Shown: positions 18,759 to 30,710 of the stretch, one piece after another
How positions within the stretch are numbered: the first letter of the stretch is position 1
Layout: every line of letters starts with the position of its first letter
Origin: Sipunculus nudus
Lineage: Eukaryota; Annelida; Sipuncula; Golfingiida; Sipunculidae
Assembly (NCBI GenBank): GCA_026874595.1
Contig: CM049311.1
Span: 13,979,676 to 14,043,675 of the forward strand
Length of the DNA: 64,000 bases
Direction: 5' to 3'
Notes under the pieces: generated by a model
Database searches by the model: none
Told to the model about the DNA's origin: nothing
Seen by the model: only the letters and a program-made list of their open reading frames with translations
Translations under genes and position numbers: made by a program

Positions 18759-21700
18759 CTGTTAAAGAATATTATTTATAAATAAAACCTATTTTCGTAC
18801 TTTTTCGTCATTTTTTACATATTTTCACTCATCATTTTCAAATTCTTTCATCATTTTCAAATCCCTTCAAATGTTTAGGGAATTGATTAGACTAAGACAT
18901 ATTGTCCCAAAGTGTACTTACTGAGTACCGTGCTTATTCATTCATATTTATTTTCCTTAATCTCCGTTTTAAATGACGAAATGACTGAAATATTAAGTTC
19001 TGAAGACTAATCAGCTAACTGCCGCCTCAAGCATAACTGAAGCTTTTATTCCTGAACTTTGTTCAGGGTCATCATAAAAGCAGAACGGTAGTCATTGTAG
19101 ACGTGGGCGCAGATTTAGATTTTATTAAATTTTCTTTAGAGGAGAAAGCTTCAATAAATGTTAGCAATATTTTAGATTTTGTAATTCATGCTCTGTATCT
19201 TGTTTTAATATTTCAAAATATTTCAAATATGATAACGAGTATAAAATGAACCACAAAATGTATTAAGATGATTTATTAATGAAACATTTCCGAAACCACT
19301 GTGATGATCCCCAATTCAGAAGAGCATGGTGACCATGTTTTGGTCCTGGACCAGCATATAATTACATCACAAATGGCTGAGACACATGTACATGCAATAT
19401 ATCCTTCATTGCCCTGACACTCTCACGCCATTAGGAGTTCTTCAGAAACCTTTACCTTTGGGGTGACTTCGATTCTGATCTTGAAGGAGGTAGGTCTCGG
19501 GACGAATATGCTCCTGCCATTCGTGTGTGTACTGTCCACGTCAAGCAGGTAGTCGTACAGAGCCTCGCTTGGGTTGGGGATTGTGTATGAGATGATCAGT
19601 TTAGCTGATCCACTCTTCATCTCTAGCCACTGTTTAAAGAACAAAATGGAGATTGTGGTATAAACTGGTATTAGTTATTCTATGCCGCTCAGTGAGAAAG
19701 CGTTTGGTCCTCATTCTGTAAAATGACAAATAACCCCACATGTATGAAGAAGAAACGAATAGTAGACAAACTAAAGTTTCTTTACCAAAGTCCATGTTAG
19801 CATTTTACTTTCATCGATCAAAATGTTAATTTTATCCCAAATGGCATAATAGCTTGATGCTCAGTCGTTGTTACACCATTTCACAAAGTTTGCACACAAT
19901 GTCCTCTAAAATCATATCAAACTTCTAATATATAGCGTGGATAAACAAACAACCAACGCTGATCACAGGCTATTGACACACTGGCTTATTTGAAAACGTG
20001 CCCGGGATGTTACCAAATACCCTGCTTATTCCCGCCATTTTCTTTTTTTACACAGTGGATATTTAATACACCCGTGACTGAACTGGCCAAACTCCTCCCG
20101 CTAAAGCGCAGTTTTCATAAAACTTGCATTAAGTTTCAGAATAATAAACAAATGCCTTTCATCTCACACATGTTACGTGCAGTGTGTATGTAAAGTGTGT
20201 ACAGTGACAGAAATAGCTTTAAATTAAACCAAAAAGGCAGTGACGACACCTAACCAGCAAGTCAGGTGTCACGGAAACTTGTGTTCCAATATTTTTCACC
20301 TGTCCACAGATGTTTGGTGACCTTAAATAATATGCAAGTTTAATCCTGTCATCGAAATAAAGTATTACATCTAGACACATGGTACTTACCGTGAATTTGA
20401 GTCCCGTTGCATTTCCGAAGTAGAAAGTGAAGTACTGGTACTGGCCGGTCTTCAGAGTGCCGGAGAAGGAGGCAGGGCCTTCGACCTCTGCAGGAGCTAC
20501 AAATATATTTTTTTTATAAATGGCTCATACTAATCAACACGTTTATGCCCGTTACCTACTAACGGGTATTTTTGCTAAGATCGTAACTTAAAAAGCTTTT
20601 TTTTCATCAAATGTTCATAATCGTCAATCCCTTGAATTAGATTATATGAAATAGAATTTTTCACCCGTTGTATCATTCGATGAGTTAATTTAATTTATAA
20701 TGGGTTACTAAAGTCATGTTTTTTTTTTTATTTTGAATAACTGATTTCGATATCTAACAATATATTCAGTGTAATTAAGACCGATTGCAAATGTCTTCCA
20801 CTACTTCATATCTTTAGCAGGCACCTACTTATTTACGGGGGAATGGTGCTTTCACCTGGCGACCTTCAATTTTTAGCGTGTCGAATGCTTTGCTCATTTC
20901 CTCGGCTCTTGCTTCTACATCAAACCCCCCAAAGACAAGCAAGTATTTGATGGTATTCAGGGGTTCCAGGCACACAAAATGGTCTCTGTCTTGGTCTTCA
21001 GTAATTTTTACTTCTTTGTTGAGATCCCAGTGGCTCGCTTGATGCTTTAGCGCTTGTTTTTAATGTCACCTGTGATGCAGGCCCATTACCTGGCACTGCT
21101 GCGTGCTCTGCAGGGTGCTCTGGCCTCGCGCATGCTTTGAGTTGGTTATTGCGACTCCCTTGGCTTCGATCCATGGCTTCATCTCATCGATACTCGCCTC
21201 ATCTCGTCAGTGTTTCTGCTCTACCCACCCCCAGCCCCCCCGTCCCCCACCCCTGACGTCGTAGATTGACAGCCTCGTGCTTGCTCTGGGCTCTGGCATT
21301 AGATATTTCGTAAAATTACTTCTAAACTCTGTCCCACTAAGGGCAAACCGTTTTGATGGTTTTGATTTTCGGCCTTTCTTTCTGTCTGTTAAGGGGGGGG
21401 CTTCTTTTTCTTGAGTATCACACAGAATATGATCAGTGTCGCAGTCAGTTTTGTGGTTGCCTCTGAAAGATTATAGTGTTCAGCAAGTCTCGCCTGAATA
21501 TGACCAGGTCCAGCTGATGGCAAATTTCTTAACTTTGATGACTTCAAAATGCCATGAGATATGCTCTGTTGGTGATATAATTGTTATAGATAGAGCACAG
21601 GCCCCTGGGCATTCATCTCTCTCAAACCTATCCAAGAAAATATAGCTCACAGGCCTTTTTCAAATAAGCTGATGGGGAATGGGGGCCACCAATCATAATT

Positions 21701-24533
21701 GAACACCTGTTCCAAAGGATACCAAATAGTAATATTATTTAAAATGTAATATATATTTGGAATATTTAGTTTAAAAGTGTGCAGTACTGCCCCCCCCCCC
21801 CCCGAGATACATCGGGGCATTAGTAGGATTAGAACTAAAAGGATCTTTAGGGTAGGAAGGCATACTTTCCTACCCTAACTGTTAGGACAGAAAGGGTGGC
21901 AAGGCAGGAAAATGTACCTTCCTGCACTAACTGTAAGGGTAGGAATAAGGGTAGAAATGCCCTTACACCTGACGGAGGAAGGGTTCCCAAAATCCTTGTA
22001 CTACAATTAAACACTTGCTTAAATACTAAATATGAAGATGCAAAGTACCTCCTCACCTTTCTTCATCCCTTAAGTTGCTATCGGTCGTGGGATCTTTCCG
22101 TGGCAACATAAAAGGCACGGAGAGATTCGACAAATCTAAGAGTCCGTAGAAATTCCAGGCGAACTTAAGTACCTCTGTGTCCCTGCACTAACACTCGTTT
22201 TCTTCTCATGGTGGTTTTCATGGGCGTTCCTAAAGGTAGGAATTACCTGCACACAAGGAGCGTCTCAAAACAGAGCGCTAGATTTGATAGATCCTCACAA
22301 TGAAGCCTCTTTGTACAGATGATGCAACACTGACCCGAGAAACAGGAAAACAGTTGCACCAATTGAACCACAGATTTGCGACTCAGGGGAGACGATTACC
22401 ATACAAATGTGATGGTACATGACGTTGACGATCTGCATCTGAGTAAAAGAGCTCGATCTTACCGAGTGATTTACTTACCTTGTCCAATCCATCATGTACC
22501 TCCTTTCCATGGAGGTTGAAATCAAGAAGTCGATCGCGAAGACCGCTGTCAACATGTCAAAACCAAGAAAATGGGTGTGGACAAACAGAAAACTCACCAA
22601 GAACATCGAGCCTAAGGTTAACCATCCGTGTGTCCTCAGTCTTTTGCTGCATTTCAACGCGTCAATGGCAATATGTGCTTAGCCAGAAAATCGTAAGCGT
22701 AGAACTCCATCTCGGCTGCTTTCGACGCACCCTGGACATATCATATCAGGACACACATTTAAACTCTGGGGTGCTGAGAAAAGTTGGTTTCCCTCCGCTG
22801 AACCACTTGCTATGCCACAGGCATCTTCTGTGGCTTGAAAATAGCCGCCAAGTGAAGGAATGCCCCATTAACGTGCAGTTACGTTTGCCTACATTAATGT
22901 GAAACACTATATCACTGGCAGTCCCTTTGTCGACAGTCTCAACCAGTGGGCGAATGCCAAGAAGAATGCCGAATAATTACGACATTGTACCAAAACATTT
23001 TTAGTGCATTAAAGATAAATAAATAAAATGTATACATCAGTTACCTTTACAGGACCGTCGCATGATCTGGTTAGTAAAGTAAGATACATCGATGAAGTTC
23101 GCCAACTCGAACTTGTGAAGACAGGTTGGTTCACTTGCGATCGCTGTGAGCTCAAGCTGGTTAATACCAGATGTCACTCCCACAGCAAACACTGTGGTGC
23201 CGTCATTCTTCACAAGTTGTGCTGAGGATTTCGTCAGACTGAAATTGTCAGACCTGTAACATAAATACATCTATAACTTTTAACCATTATATGAATAACT
23301 ATAAAGTAACACATAAGGTAAAACGTTTAACATAAATTAAAAAATATATATGCTATTTAGTTGGTAAAGTAAATATAAAGGTGGGAAACGCTGTTTTGAA
23401 GGCTGTGTAAAGCTGAGTATTATTGTCGTGGGTTATTGGTCAGGAATATAATAGTATTTAGTCTTCTTACTTTATCTACTCCGTTTAAATTATTCACTTT
23501 CAAATGGTCAACTTGATAAATTTCCGATTTTTCTTATTTTTAAACTCACTCACTTTTCGTCCATTACTTTCTGCCACTCAACCCCCAACTTACCTTCTGT
23601 CCGTAAGTACAATTCCAACTCTTGGAGCTGCTTCAGAGTCACGCCCATTAGCTGACATCATCTGTCTAAGGTCATCCAGGCCTTTGTAGGTGCTTGTCCC
23701 GCCTCCAGCGTAGCTGATGTTATTTACCGCATCCATCACCTGGACAATTTCCATAGTTAAATAGACAATGTAATTTCAATATCATTCAATATCAATATCA
23801 TCTCCTTCTGTTGTATTCTTAAGCTACCAGACACTGACGGGGTTTGGGATAGGGCGATGGCTGGTGGGTGGCCGTTGCCGGTAGGATCTAAAAGTGGCCG
23901 AATGCTTATTTCTGTTATTTCTACTAGAGTTCTGTCATCTTTGATTATCATAACAACCAAACTGCACTTTTGTCAAGCTTCTTTAAACAGGGAAAATATT
24001 GTTTTTACCGTGATCAGGGCTTTTGTTCTCTCGTGCGAAATACAGAAAATTGCAACTGGTGCTAATGTGTGGTGCAGGAAAACAGCCCTATTAAGAACAC
24101 TGGACAAGCAAGATTTCATAATTATCACTGATGTATACGCTTTCTGAAACATCATAGGATAAGCATATGTAGAAGGTAACACCTTCTATCCATTGTATAT
24201 GGCAGCTTGGGCTATATGTTGCTTAACGATTTAGGATTTCTGACTTTAACGTTTGGGGCCCATAACTACAGAGACACCAAACTGAGGAATCACACAGCAA
24301 TTAATATTCATTCCTATTTCTCACCGATGTTTTGTCAGAGAACGTAGTCAGATTGAACTGGATTCGGCTGACGTGGGAGTAGGTGATTAAGCCGATCCGG
24401 ACTTTATCTGAGGCGACATCGAATGTGTCCACCACACTGTTGACGAAGTTCTTCTTTGTGATGTAGTTACCCCTGCCGATTGATCCGCTCTCATCCAACA
24501 CAAACACAATGTCTGCCTTTGGTACGTCACATA
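18594..24533 (-). CDS. VWA domain protein, 5'-incomplete paralog (gene 2, exons 3-8)
   Basis: Proposed CDS is complement(join(18594..18758, 19456..19629, 20390..20496, 23045..23253, 23594..23739, 24325..24533)), 335 codons plus a partial first codon. Each junction matches gene 1 in phase, and exons 3-6 match exactly in length (209, 146, 209, 107 nt). The VWA domain keeps the MIDAS: DESGS, GGTST and LTD. The DGQ of gene 1 reads DRR here. The last exon ends in LLAGLLASLLF, a GPI/membrane-type tail. No stop or frameshift is seen. No signal peptide or lysozyme-like exon is found upstream in this window. The gene therefore either starts beyond a very long intron, uses a different 5' end, or is a truncated inverted duplicate. 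Confidence 0.78.
19456..19629 (-). CDS. VWA gene 2, exon 7 equivalent
   Basis: The acceptor is TAAACAG|TGGCTAG. The exon encodes WLEMKSGSAKLIISYTIPNP and the shared YDYLLDVDST, then a divergent end (FKIRIEVTPK) in place of the lysine repeats of gene 1. The donor is AAG|GTAAAG. Confidence 0.9.
20390..20496 (-). CDS. VWA gene 2, exon 6 equivalent
   Basis: The acceptor is TTTGTAG|CTCCTGC. The exon encodes LKTGQYQYFTFYFGNATGLKFT (the first two residues differ from gene 1), preceded by a variable EVEGPASFSG region. The donor is ACG|GTAAGT. Length 107 nt, as in gene 1. Confidence 0.88.
20829..21210 (-). pseudogene. Unrecognised coding remnant with frame breaks
   Basis: Minus-strand stretches read like protein. 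One (21182-21066) begins MKPWIEAKGVAITNSKHARG. A second open stretch (21059-20829, 76 codons) contains DRDHFVCLEPLNTIKYLLVF and ends VKAPFPRK before TAA. The parts sit in different frames with stops between, which suggests a decayed gene or transposon copy inside the intron of VWA gene 2. I do not recognise the family. Confidence 0.4.
21790..21803. repeat. poly(C) tract, 14 C
   Basis: Homopolymer in intron 5 of VWA gene 2. Confidence 0.93.
22300..22902 (+). pseudogene. Unrecognised plus-strand coding-like remnant
   Basis: A short frame from ATG 22300 (MKPLCTDDATLTRETGKQLH onward, ending at 22422) and two overlapping frames at 22480-22902 and 22494-22682 have mixed composition. They lack a common open frame. 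Base composition is more GC-rich than the flanking intron. It could be a decayed insertion. No domain recognised. Confidence 0.25.
23045..23253 (-). CDS. VWA gene 2, exon 5 equivalent
   Basis: The acceptor is TGTTACAG|GTCTGAC. The exon encodes SDNFSLTKSSAQLVKNDGTT on to TNQIMRRSCK, with donor AAAG|GTAACT. About 80 percent of residues match gene 1 by eye. Confidence 0.9.
23594..23739 (-). CDS. VWA gene 2, exon 4 equivalent
   Basis: Encodes VMDAVNNISYAGGGTSTYKG through APRVGIVLTDR, with the MIDAS Thr and Asp present. The donor is AGAAG|GTAAGT. The glycine after the MIDAS Asp in gene 1 (LTDG) is arginine here. Confidence 0.88.
24325..24533 (-). CDS. VWA gene 2, exon 3 equivalent (MIDAS DxSxS)
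   Basis: The acceptor is CGTTGCAG|TATGTGAC, and even the intron end (CATTTCCGTTGCAG) matches gene 1. The exon encodes CDVPKADIVFVLDESGSIG and ends DKTS with donor TCG|GTGAGA. It opens in phase 1, so a preceding coding exon is required for a full protein. Confidence 0.88.
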
Positions 24534-25122
24534 CTGCAACGGAAATGTTGGACTACCACTTCCAAGGCCAAAAAAAGATTCAGCCACATCGTGTCAATAT
24601 TTAGCCCATAAGAATGAACTCCTCAATAGCTTTTATCAGTGACTGACGCATTGTGGAGTCCATAGATTGCACCTGCAGTTAACTGTGATTAATACACTCC
24701 ATACACAACTGTGAGATTTAACATATATCCATTGATTAATGTTCAGTACATCTATGTGTATTGTACATTTGACCACAAGAAAAAATTACTGTTCTCTTCT
24801 CAGCCCTATTTTGCACCAAGGAAGTTGAAATATGGACATAATAGTACACAGGCCTAAAGCCTTATACAGGACTGCCACCAAATGCAAGATGTCTACGGGG
24901 CTGTTAATGCTTCAATTCTCTCTGGACAAATACTATCAGTTGTTGATGTTACAGGTGCTTTATGCTTTCCAGAATGGTTATTTTTTATTACAGGCCTTTC
25001 GACATACAACATTATGTGAACATTGGTTTGCTTAAACCATAGGAAATATTTTCATTTAATTTTCTTTCTAAGAGTAACAGATCGTATCGTGCTATAACCA
25101 CAGTTAGCCATTTGGTGGGCCG

Positions 25123-25155
25123 GCGACGCAACAGAAACCTGAAATCTGTTGCGTC
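25123..25155. repeat. Short inverted repeat, 11-bp arms
   Basis: GACGCAACAGA and TCTGTTGCGTC flank an ~9-base spacer, and the outer GCCGGC / GTCGGC also pair in part. It could form a stable hairpin in DNA or RNA. Confidence 0.75.
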
Positions 25156-26061
25156 GACGTCGGCGGCTAGTCAATACTGGAATTTAAAATAAAAGAAATA
25201 ACTGTTTTCTTTTCACATTTTCATATAGGTTTCACATGCATGCTGATTGCATTTCGAATAATTTTATATTTCTGCTGTAGTTCATGTTGTGCAAGCGAAT
25301 TTCTTTGATTCAGAAAAGACACAGAAGTTATTTTTTGTACATTTTGTCTCTTTAATTCTCTTTAAGTTCTGTTTACTTTACGGCTCTGTCTCGTACACTT
25401 TGCAGCACGGGCGTTCGTGCATCCAAGTGTGGTTTGCGTGAAGCATTTCAGTCAATTTACTTTGGTGGATCTGCACTGACGTCAGAATGTTCCTGGGTCT
25501 ATAAGAAAATTCCGCTTAATTTGAGGTAGATTCGGTTTTATTGGAACACCCAGACTACATTAATACCCTAACATTCGGCAGGAAAGCCCGCAATTGATCG
25601 GCTGAAGTGCCCAGAGTGTTGATTTTTTTTGTGCCAATAATGACTGGCCATGAGCTTGAAGAGTTTTTTTTAGTTAGTGTAACAACTGAAATAGATGTCG
25701 CATGCACCATTTGACAGCGAGTTACCTGTACGGAGGTTATCCTGTGAAGGACTCTTGCTGATTATTACTGAAAATTACTGCCTAATTGAAGCGAACTTTT
25801 CTTTGCGGGCTGCTGCACTGAACTGCTTCTGATCTGATAGTTTCGATTTGTACATGTAAAGTATTCTTGGCTTAATTGGTTGAACTCTTTGTTTTGAGTA
25901 TTCTGATGACGGCGCTGTCAGTCTTGGGAATCACATAACGAATCCCTCCCTTCCCTTTCCCTAGCTTTTGCTCTTTCTTACGTGCGGTACTGCTCCCAAC
26001 TAACATCCATATCCGAGTTTAAATACAAAGCCTTATGAATAACTATGAGCGTGTGCACAAT

Positions 26062-26076
26062 CCCCCCCCCCCCCCC
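26062..26076. repeat. poly(C) tract, 15 C
   Basis: Homopolymer in the gene-poor region. Confidence 0.93.
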
Positions 26077-27054
26077 AAATAAGATTTAATTACCTAGTCT
26101 TTTGAATAATCATGGACCTGCAAAAATTAATCTATTCATGAACATCTACCTTACCTTTGACCTGACCCTTGACCTCTGATAAGAAATCTGATGCGCCAGG
26201 TCCATATTTATGAATAAATCGTTAGGTCAAACAGTAAGACACATGCCCGGTGGCCCTAATTTCCTCTTGCTAACCCTTTAACCGGAATCGACAGGTCTAT
26301 AACGCTTGAGGATGAGCCCCATCTTACTCTATCATTAGCGTTTGTAAATCTCAAGATTTCTAAGTCGTGTTCTTGATATTGTACCGAAATCATTACGTAA
26401 ATTTGTATTTGCTGCAATGTACTAGTAAGAATTCCTCATACATTAAATTTTATCGAACGTGCAAGTCAACATGTAAGCAAATTATATTAATGATTCATTT
26501 CTCATCTGCCAAAGAAAAGGTTGTGACATTTGCCTGAGCCGAGACTCCCAAATACGAGATAACACTTAAGTGTTTACACCTGACATTAAAAAGTACACTC
26601 AAAACACTGGACGATTGCTCAAGCGCTCGCAATATATATGTGAGGGGATAGGCATACGAGACGTTTTTATACTTTTGTTAACAGACGATTGCCTTAAGAT
26701 TCATTGCACTTTAGAAAGAAAATATAAAGTAGTGACTCATAAAAGTAGTGTAGATTCTTAAAAATACGTGCTTATGGATTGTGCGTTTAAGTGAGGTGCA
26801 TGTGAGCTGCATGTAGATGAATGGTACACATAATATATTGCCACCAGCTAATTAGCATTCTGAGCATACATTGAAACGAACATGTACGTCACGTGATACG
26901 CTGTGTGAATCGCTGTGAGAAATCACGTGGTCATTTAATGATTGTTTTATATCTTATACTGATTCATGCAAAAGGAGGAGTCAGCGTACTCACTTTTTCC
27001 GATATCAGTGAAACAATAGGCCTCGGGCCTGACACATTACGGTTAGGAAGGTAT

Positions 27055-27060
<6 letters not shown>

Positions 27061-27106
<46 letters not shown>
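27061..27106. repeat. (TA)n microsatellite
   Basis: About 22 TA units. Confidence 0.97.
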
Positions 27107-27108
<2 letters not shown>

Positions 27109-27474
27109 AAAATGTTCAAATATTAAATTTTGTCGTCATATGTCGTAGCGAGGACTTAATAAAATCGTGGAACGTCTAAATGTAGGCATTGTTCATGATG
27201 TGTCATTGTGTAATAAATGACCAAAGGCTTTTCTCAATCACAATCATTCACAACAGAGCCACGATTACATGAGATCAAACGAAGCGGCTGAACCCGCATG
27301 AAATATTTTACCTCTGGATTTGCATGCATCCTTCAAAAGTCCTATCCGTCTAATTTATCTATAATATGGACCAAATAAAAGATAAAATTGCAAGCATTGA
27401 AGCTTTTTGCTGTATTCATTATAATGAGTGTGTATGTTGCTTTTAGCTTTCTCATGTATAAATTATTGTAATAT

Positions 27475-27477
27475 ATA

Positions 27478-27527
<50 letters not shown>
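27475..27527. repeat. (TA)n microsatellite
   Basis: About 25 TA units with one interruption at the left end. Confidence 0.97.
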
Positions 27528-27528
<1 letters not shown>

Positions 27529-27739
27529 TTTATAACCAGCTGAATGTACGCACTTTAGCGTTCATATATCATCCTCTTTTATTCTCACATAATTATATTG
27601 GTTGAACCATGGCAATTGAATCGGTCCCCCTTACGTTATTGAACAGGTCTGATATGAGTCTACTATGTCTCCTGTGTCCTTACTTTTTGTACATCTTTGA
27701 TTTGCATGTCATCAGAAAGTCGTTCGCCAAATGTATCAA

Positions 27740-27952
27740 TCACTGACATACAAATTGGAATAATATGATAATATAATCTACAGTACATGAGTGGTTTGTT
27801 GTGTAGTGTGTACGATAAACCTGAGCCTTAGAAATATGCAGTTTATTATTTTTGCATAATTTAATTAGCCTTTGACCTTTATTGTTTACAACTGGGTCCA
27901 ACATAACCAAACGATGGATGAGTAATGTAACCCTCAGAGGGGGTATACACAC
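27740..27952 (-). pseudogene. LINE endonuclease (EEP) domain fragment
   Basis: The minus-strand frame contains DPVVNNKGQRLIKLCKNNKL followed after ~20 residues by CTVDYIIILF. This matches the pattern N..G..L..LC...L / (S/T)xxDYxx that I know from apurinic-type endonuclease domains of non-LTR retrotransposons (annotated in many genomes as craniofacial development protein 2-like). The frame closes right after, and no reverse transcriptase follows, so it is a fragment. Confidence 0.55.
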
Positions 27953-28489
27953 CCAAGAACACCCAGTTTAGTTATGTAATCTCACTCAAAATGTTTCCCA
28001 ATGTTCTTCCTGATATAGATTGTGATACCACCAAGTCATACTTGTACCACCGGAGGTATTACCTTTTCATCGCCGTTGCTAGGATACCTCGTTGTTTGGT
28101 TTCTTGGTTACTTGGTTGATTGGTTTATATGTGAGCAACCTCACTCAAGGAGATTTTAACAAAATGTTTGGGCAATAAAAAAAGGGCAGTAAAAACTTAA
28201 TAAGACCAGGTTTACCCTTCATCGCGTGTTTTGCGTTGACTACATTTAGATTAATTTACTGTGTATCACGTATGTTTTCACGTATGTTTTGTTCCACACC
28301 TCCCTTTGTGATCGATGGAACATAAGATTCCTGATACTACACATACTTTTATATAAACTACAAACGTTTATTTTACAAAACTTCTTACATATAAATGCAT
28401 ACCGATATCAATTTTAATATAGGAAATATATAAAAAACGAATTTACGCATTGTCTTATACATGCATGCTGTGATTGGTTTTGCATTCAC

Positions 28490-28880
28490 GAGGTTAAAAT
28501 TTCGCCATTTCCAGTGTTTCGCGAGGGTTCTATTTTCGCGATCTCATAACATATAAGATCGGAACAGAGTATAACCATTATTATATGAATAACTAATTCA
28601 TGTGCAAAATCTTGACAATAACACGGGGACCCTACGGAATATCGACCAAATGGAATTTATTTATTCCTTATTGGGAGATAATTTGAAAGATCCGATCTAT
28701 AATAGCAATCTTTGAACATACAAGATATATTAATATTTATTATATCAATCTACATTTTAACTTGCCTTCAAGGACCTCTTATTCAAGAATATTTTATTTT
28801 TGCGACAATTCCCGTTTCGCAAATATCGCAAAATTAAAAACCCTCGCGGATAAAAAGACATCCGCAGTAATGATAGGTAT
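28490..28880. repeat. TCGCGAA-type dispersed repeats
   Basis: TTTCGCGAGGGTTCTATTTT at ~28518 and AACCCTCGCGGATAAAAAGA at ~28839 belong to the same family as 9770-10185, 40970-41060 and 43215-43310. The family resembles a MITE in short length and inverted CGCGAA phrases. Confidence 0.6.
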
Positions 28881-29469
28881 AAGCATTTTATGCGAAATTA
28901 AAGCAACAGAGAATGTTCTCACCTCTTCTACTGGGGCATAAGTGTAGCTTGTGGATTTGCGCGGAATGGCTCTTGACACTGAGTTGCGTGGGCGAACAAG
29001 AAAGATTTTATTTGTATGACATCATTGTCACAAATGTTTTTTGTATTCATGATTCATGCATGTTGACACAGTAAAACAGCGTTTCAAAATCAGGGGATTA
29101 AAATCGAGTAGAACACGCCACGATTGTACATGATAGTTCCTGTTTATACAGAGCAAGTAAAAAAAGCAAGATTTAAAATAATGTTATCATTATATAGAAA
29201 TACATTGGAGCTTGCTGTAGTTTATATGGCGTGATATATTAGGACGTGATGCCAGGTTTTGAACAATCGGTAATGGCCGTAACAATGTCGTGAGCACTTT
29301 GACCTCGTGGCGTTATTTTCAAAATGTTCAAAAATATATATCGCTACACGTCGCAGCGCAGTCGTAAAAGTTTCTTGGCAAGTCGAATATATCCCGTCCC
29401 CCATTCGTGATGTGGAACTGTGTCATGAATAATCAAAACCCGTACACGCCTAACAATCAGGAGACTAGC

Positions 29470-29735
29470 CAAGACTGAGTGAGGGGCCGAAATATTTGGC
29501 AAAGGCAACTGAAGGATATATATGTGTGTGAGGGTGTGTGTGTGTGTGTGTGTGAAATACTTCACGTTTTAATTCCAATTAGAATTATCAATTGTACAAG
29601 ATAAATAAATAAAAAAAGTATCATATGTGCAAACTTATTGAAATGTAGAATTATCAATAAACAATACATTCATTACTGCATGTGCAATGTTTTATATTAA
29701 AATAAGTCCCAAATCTGCGGATACCAGTGACAGAA
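29470..29735. repeat. Dispersed repeat (copy 2), GGGGCCGAAATATTTG family
   Basis: Partner of 4196-4345 with the same order of blocks, but split by a (TG)n microsatellite (29523-29554) and ~100 bp of AT-rich sequence. Confidence 0.65.
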
Positions 29736-29773
29736 GTGAAATTGCGGGAGGACAGGGAGTATTGGGTGTGAGC

Positions 29774-29785
29774 GGGGGGGGGGGG
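29774..29785. repeat. poly(G) tract, 12 G
   Basis: Homopolymer followed by GCCCGCCCC. Confidence 0.9.
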
Positions 29786-30477
29786 AGCCATGCCCGCCCC
29801 TTTGGCTATATTCCCCTGAACAACACGTCCACTGCAAGGACGACGTCAGATAAAGTGGAAACACCTGGACGTGATGTGGGTTTTTTTATGGGATTTTTAT
29901 TAAGAATTTATCGTGTGCTTTTACAGCCTGTTTTGTCCTTTTTGCCTAGAATAAGGACCTAAACAGAAGTCCGTGATACAAATTTGCAGACATTTTACTT
30001 CTTATGTTGACAAACATTTTAAGAAAGCATGATTCTTAAGCATTGAAACAAAGTTAGAAAAGTTAGAATCTTCTGACGGTCTTTTCCTTTCATCTAGTTG
30101 CCTTTTGACACCGGTGGCTAGGTATTAAAATAGGTGTTGTGCAGTGCCATGTTTCTCTAGCATGTGAAACTTACCCAATACTTTAGCATGTGAAAATAAC
30201 TAAATACCCATGAGAGAGCTCATCAGATCAGCATGAAAATTTGAAGACTTTAAGTTTCTATATCACTTCAACATTAAAAGTATAGGTTTCTTGGTTTAAT
30301 ACTTAAACAATTAGATATCTTTACACTCAAGCTTCTAACGGTACCACATTAATTAACTCACGGTTTCGAGTAATATATGTAATATTATAGGTATTACGGC
30401 AGAAGCTCATCTTTTGGTTATAGTCTGCCTGTTTGCCTGCCTGCACTCGGCATGATGTCTACCGCATCTGCGGGTCA

Positions 30478-30710
30478 TAGGTATGTACTTATCCCCATTG
30501 CTGGGTAATAACACCGAGGAACCCCCGAAGACGCATTCATTTGTGGGTGATACACGGCTGTAAGGCACAGCCTTCCTATTAAACCTGCAGAGCGCTCAAC
30601 CTGGGTGGGGGCCGACCTTGAAAAATCTCACCGCTCTTCAGGTGAGATTTGAACTAACGACCTCCCGACTTTTACTCCCGTTGTCTACTCCAAGACTATA
30701 GAAGCCGTTA
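30478..30710 (-). mobile_element. tRNA-derived SINE, copy 3 (diverged)
   Basis: Same order of blocks as 7194-7436 (CACCGAGGAACCCCCGAAG, GGTGGGGGCCGACC, GATTTGAACTAACGACC) with many substitutions. It is an older, independent insertion of the SINE family. Confidence 0.7.

Larger units (their letters stand above)
20497..23044 (-). other. VWA gene 2 intron 5
   Basis: A 2.5-kb intron containing two blocks of coding-like remnants (20829-21210 minus; 22300-22902 plus), a poly(C) tract at 21790-21803 and AT-rich filler. Confidence 0.6.

Noticed and set aside
28919-28976. Small minus-strand exon (SRAIPRKSTSYTYAPVEE before GTGAGA) as an upstream exon of VWA gene 2
   Set aside because: Its end phase (0) does not fit the phase-1 start of gene 2 exon 3, and it has no resemblance to gene 1.
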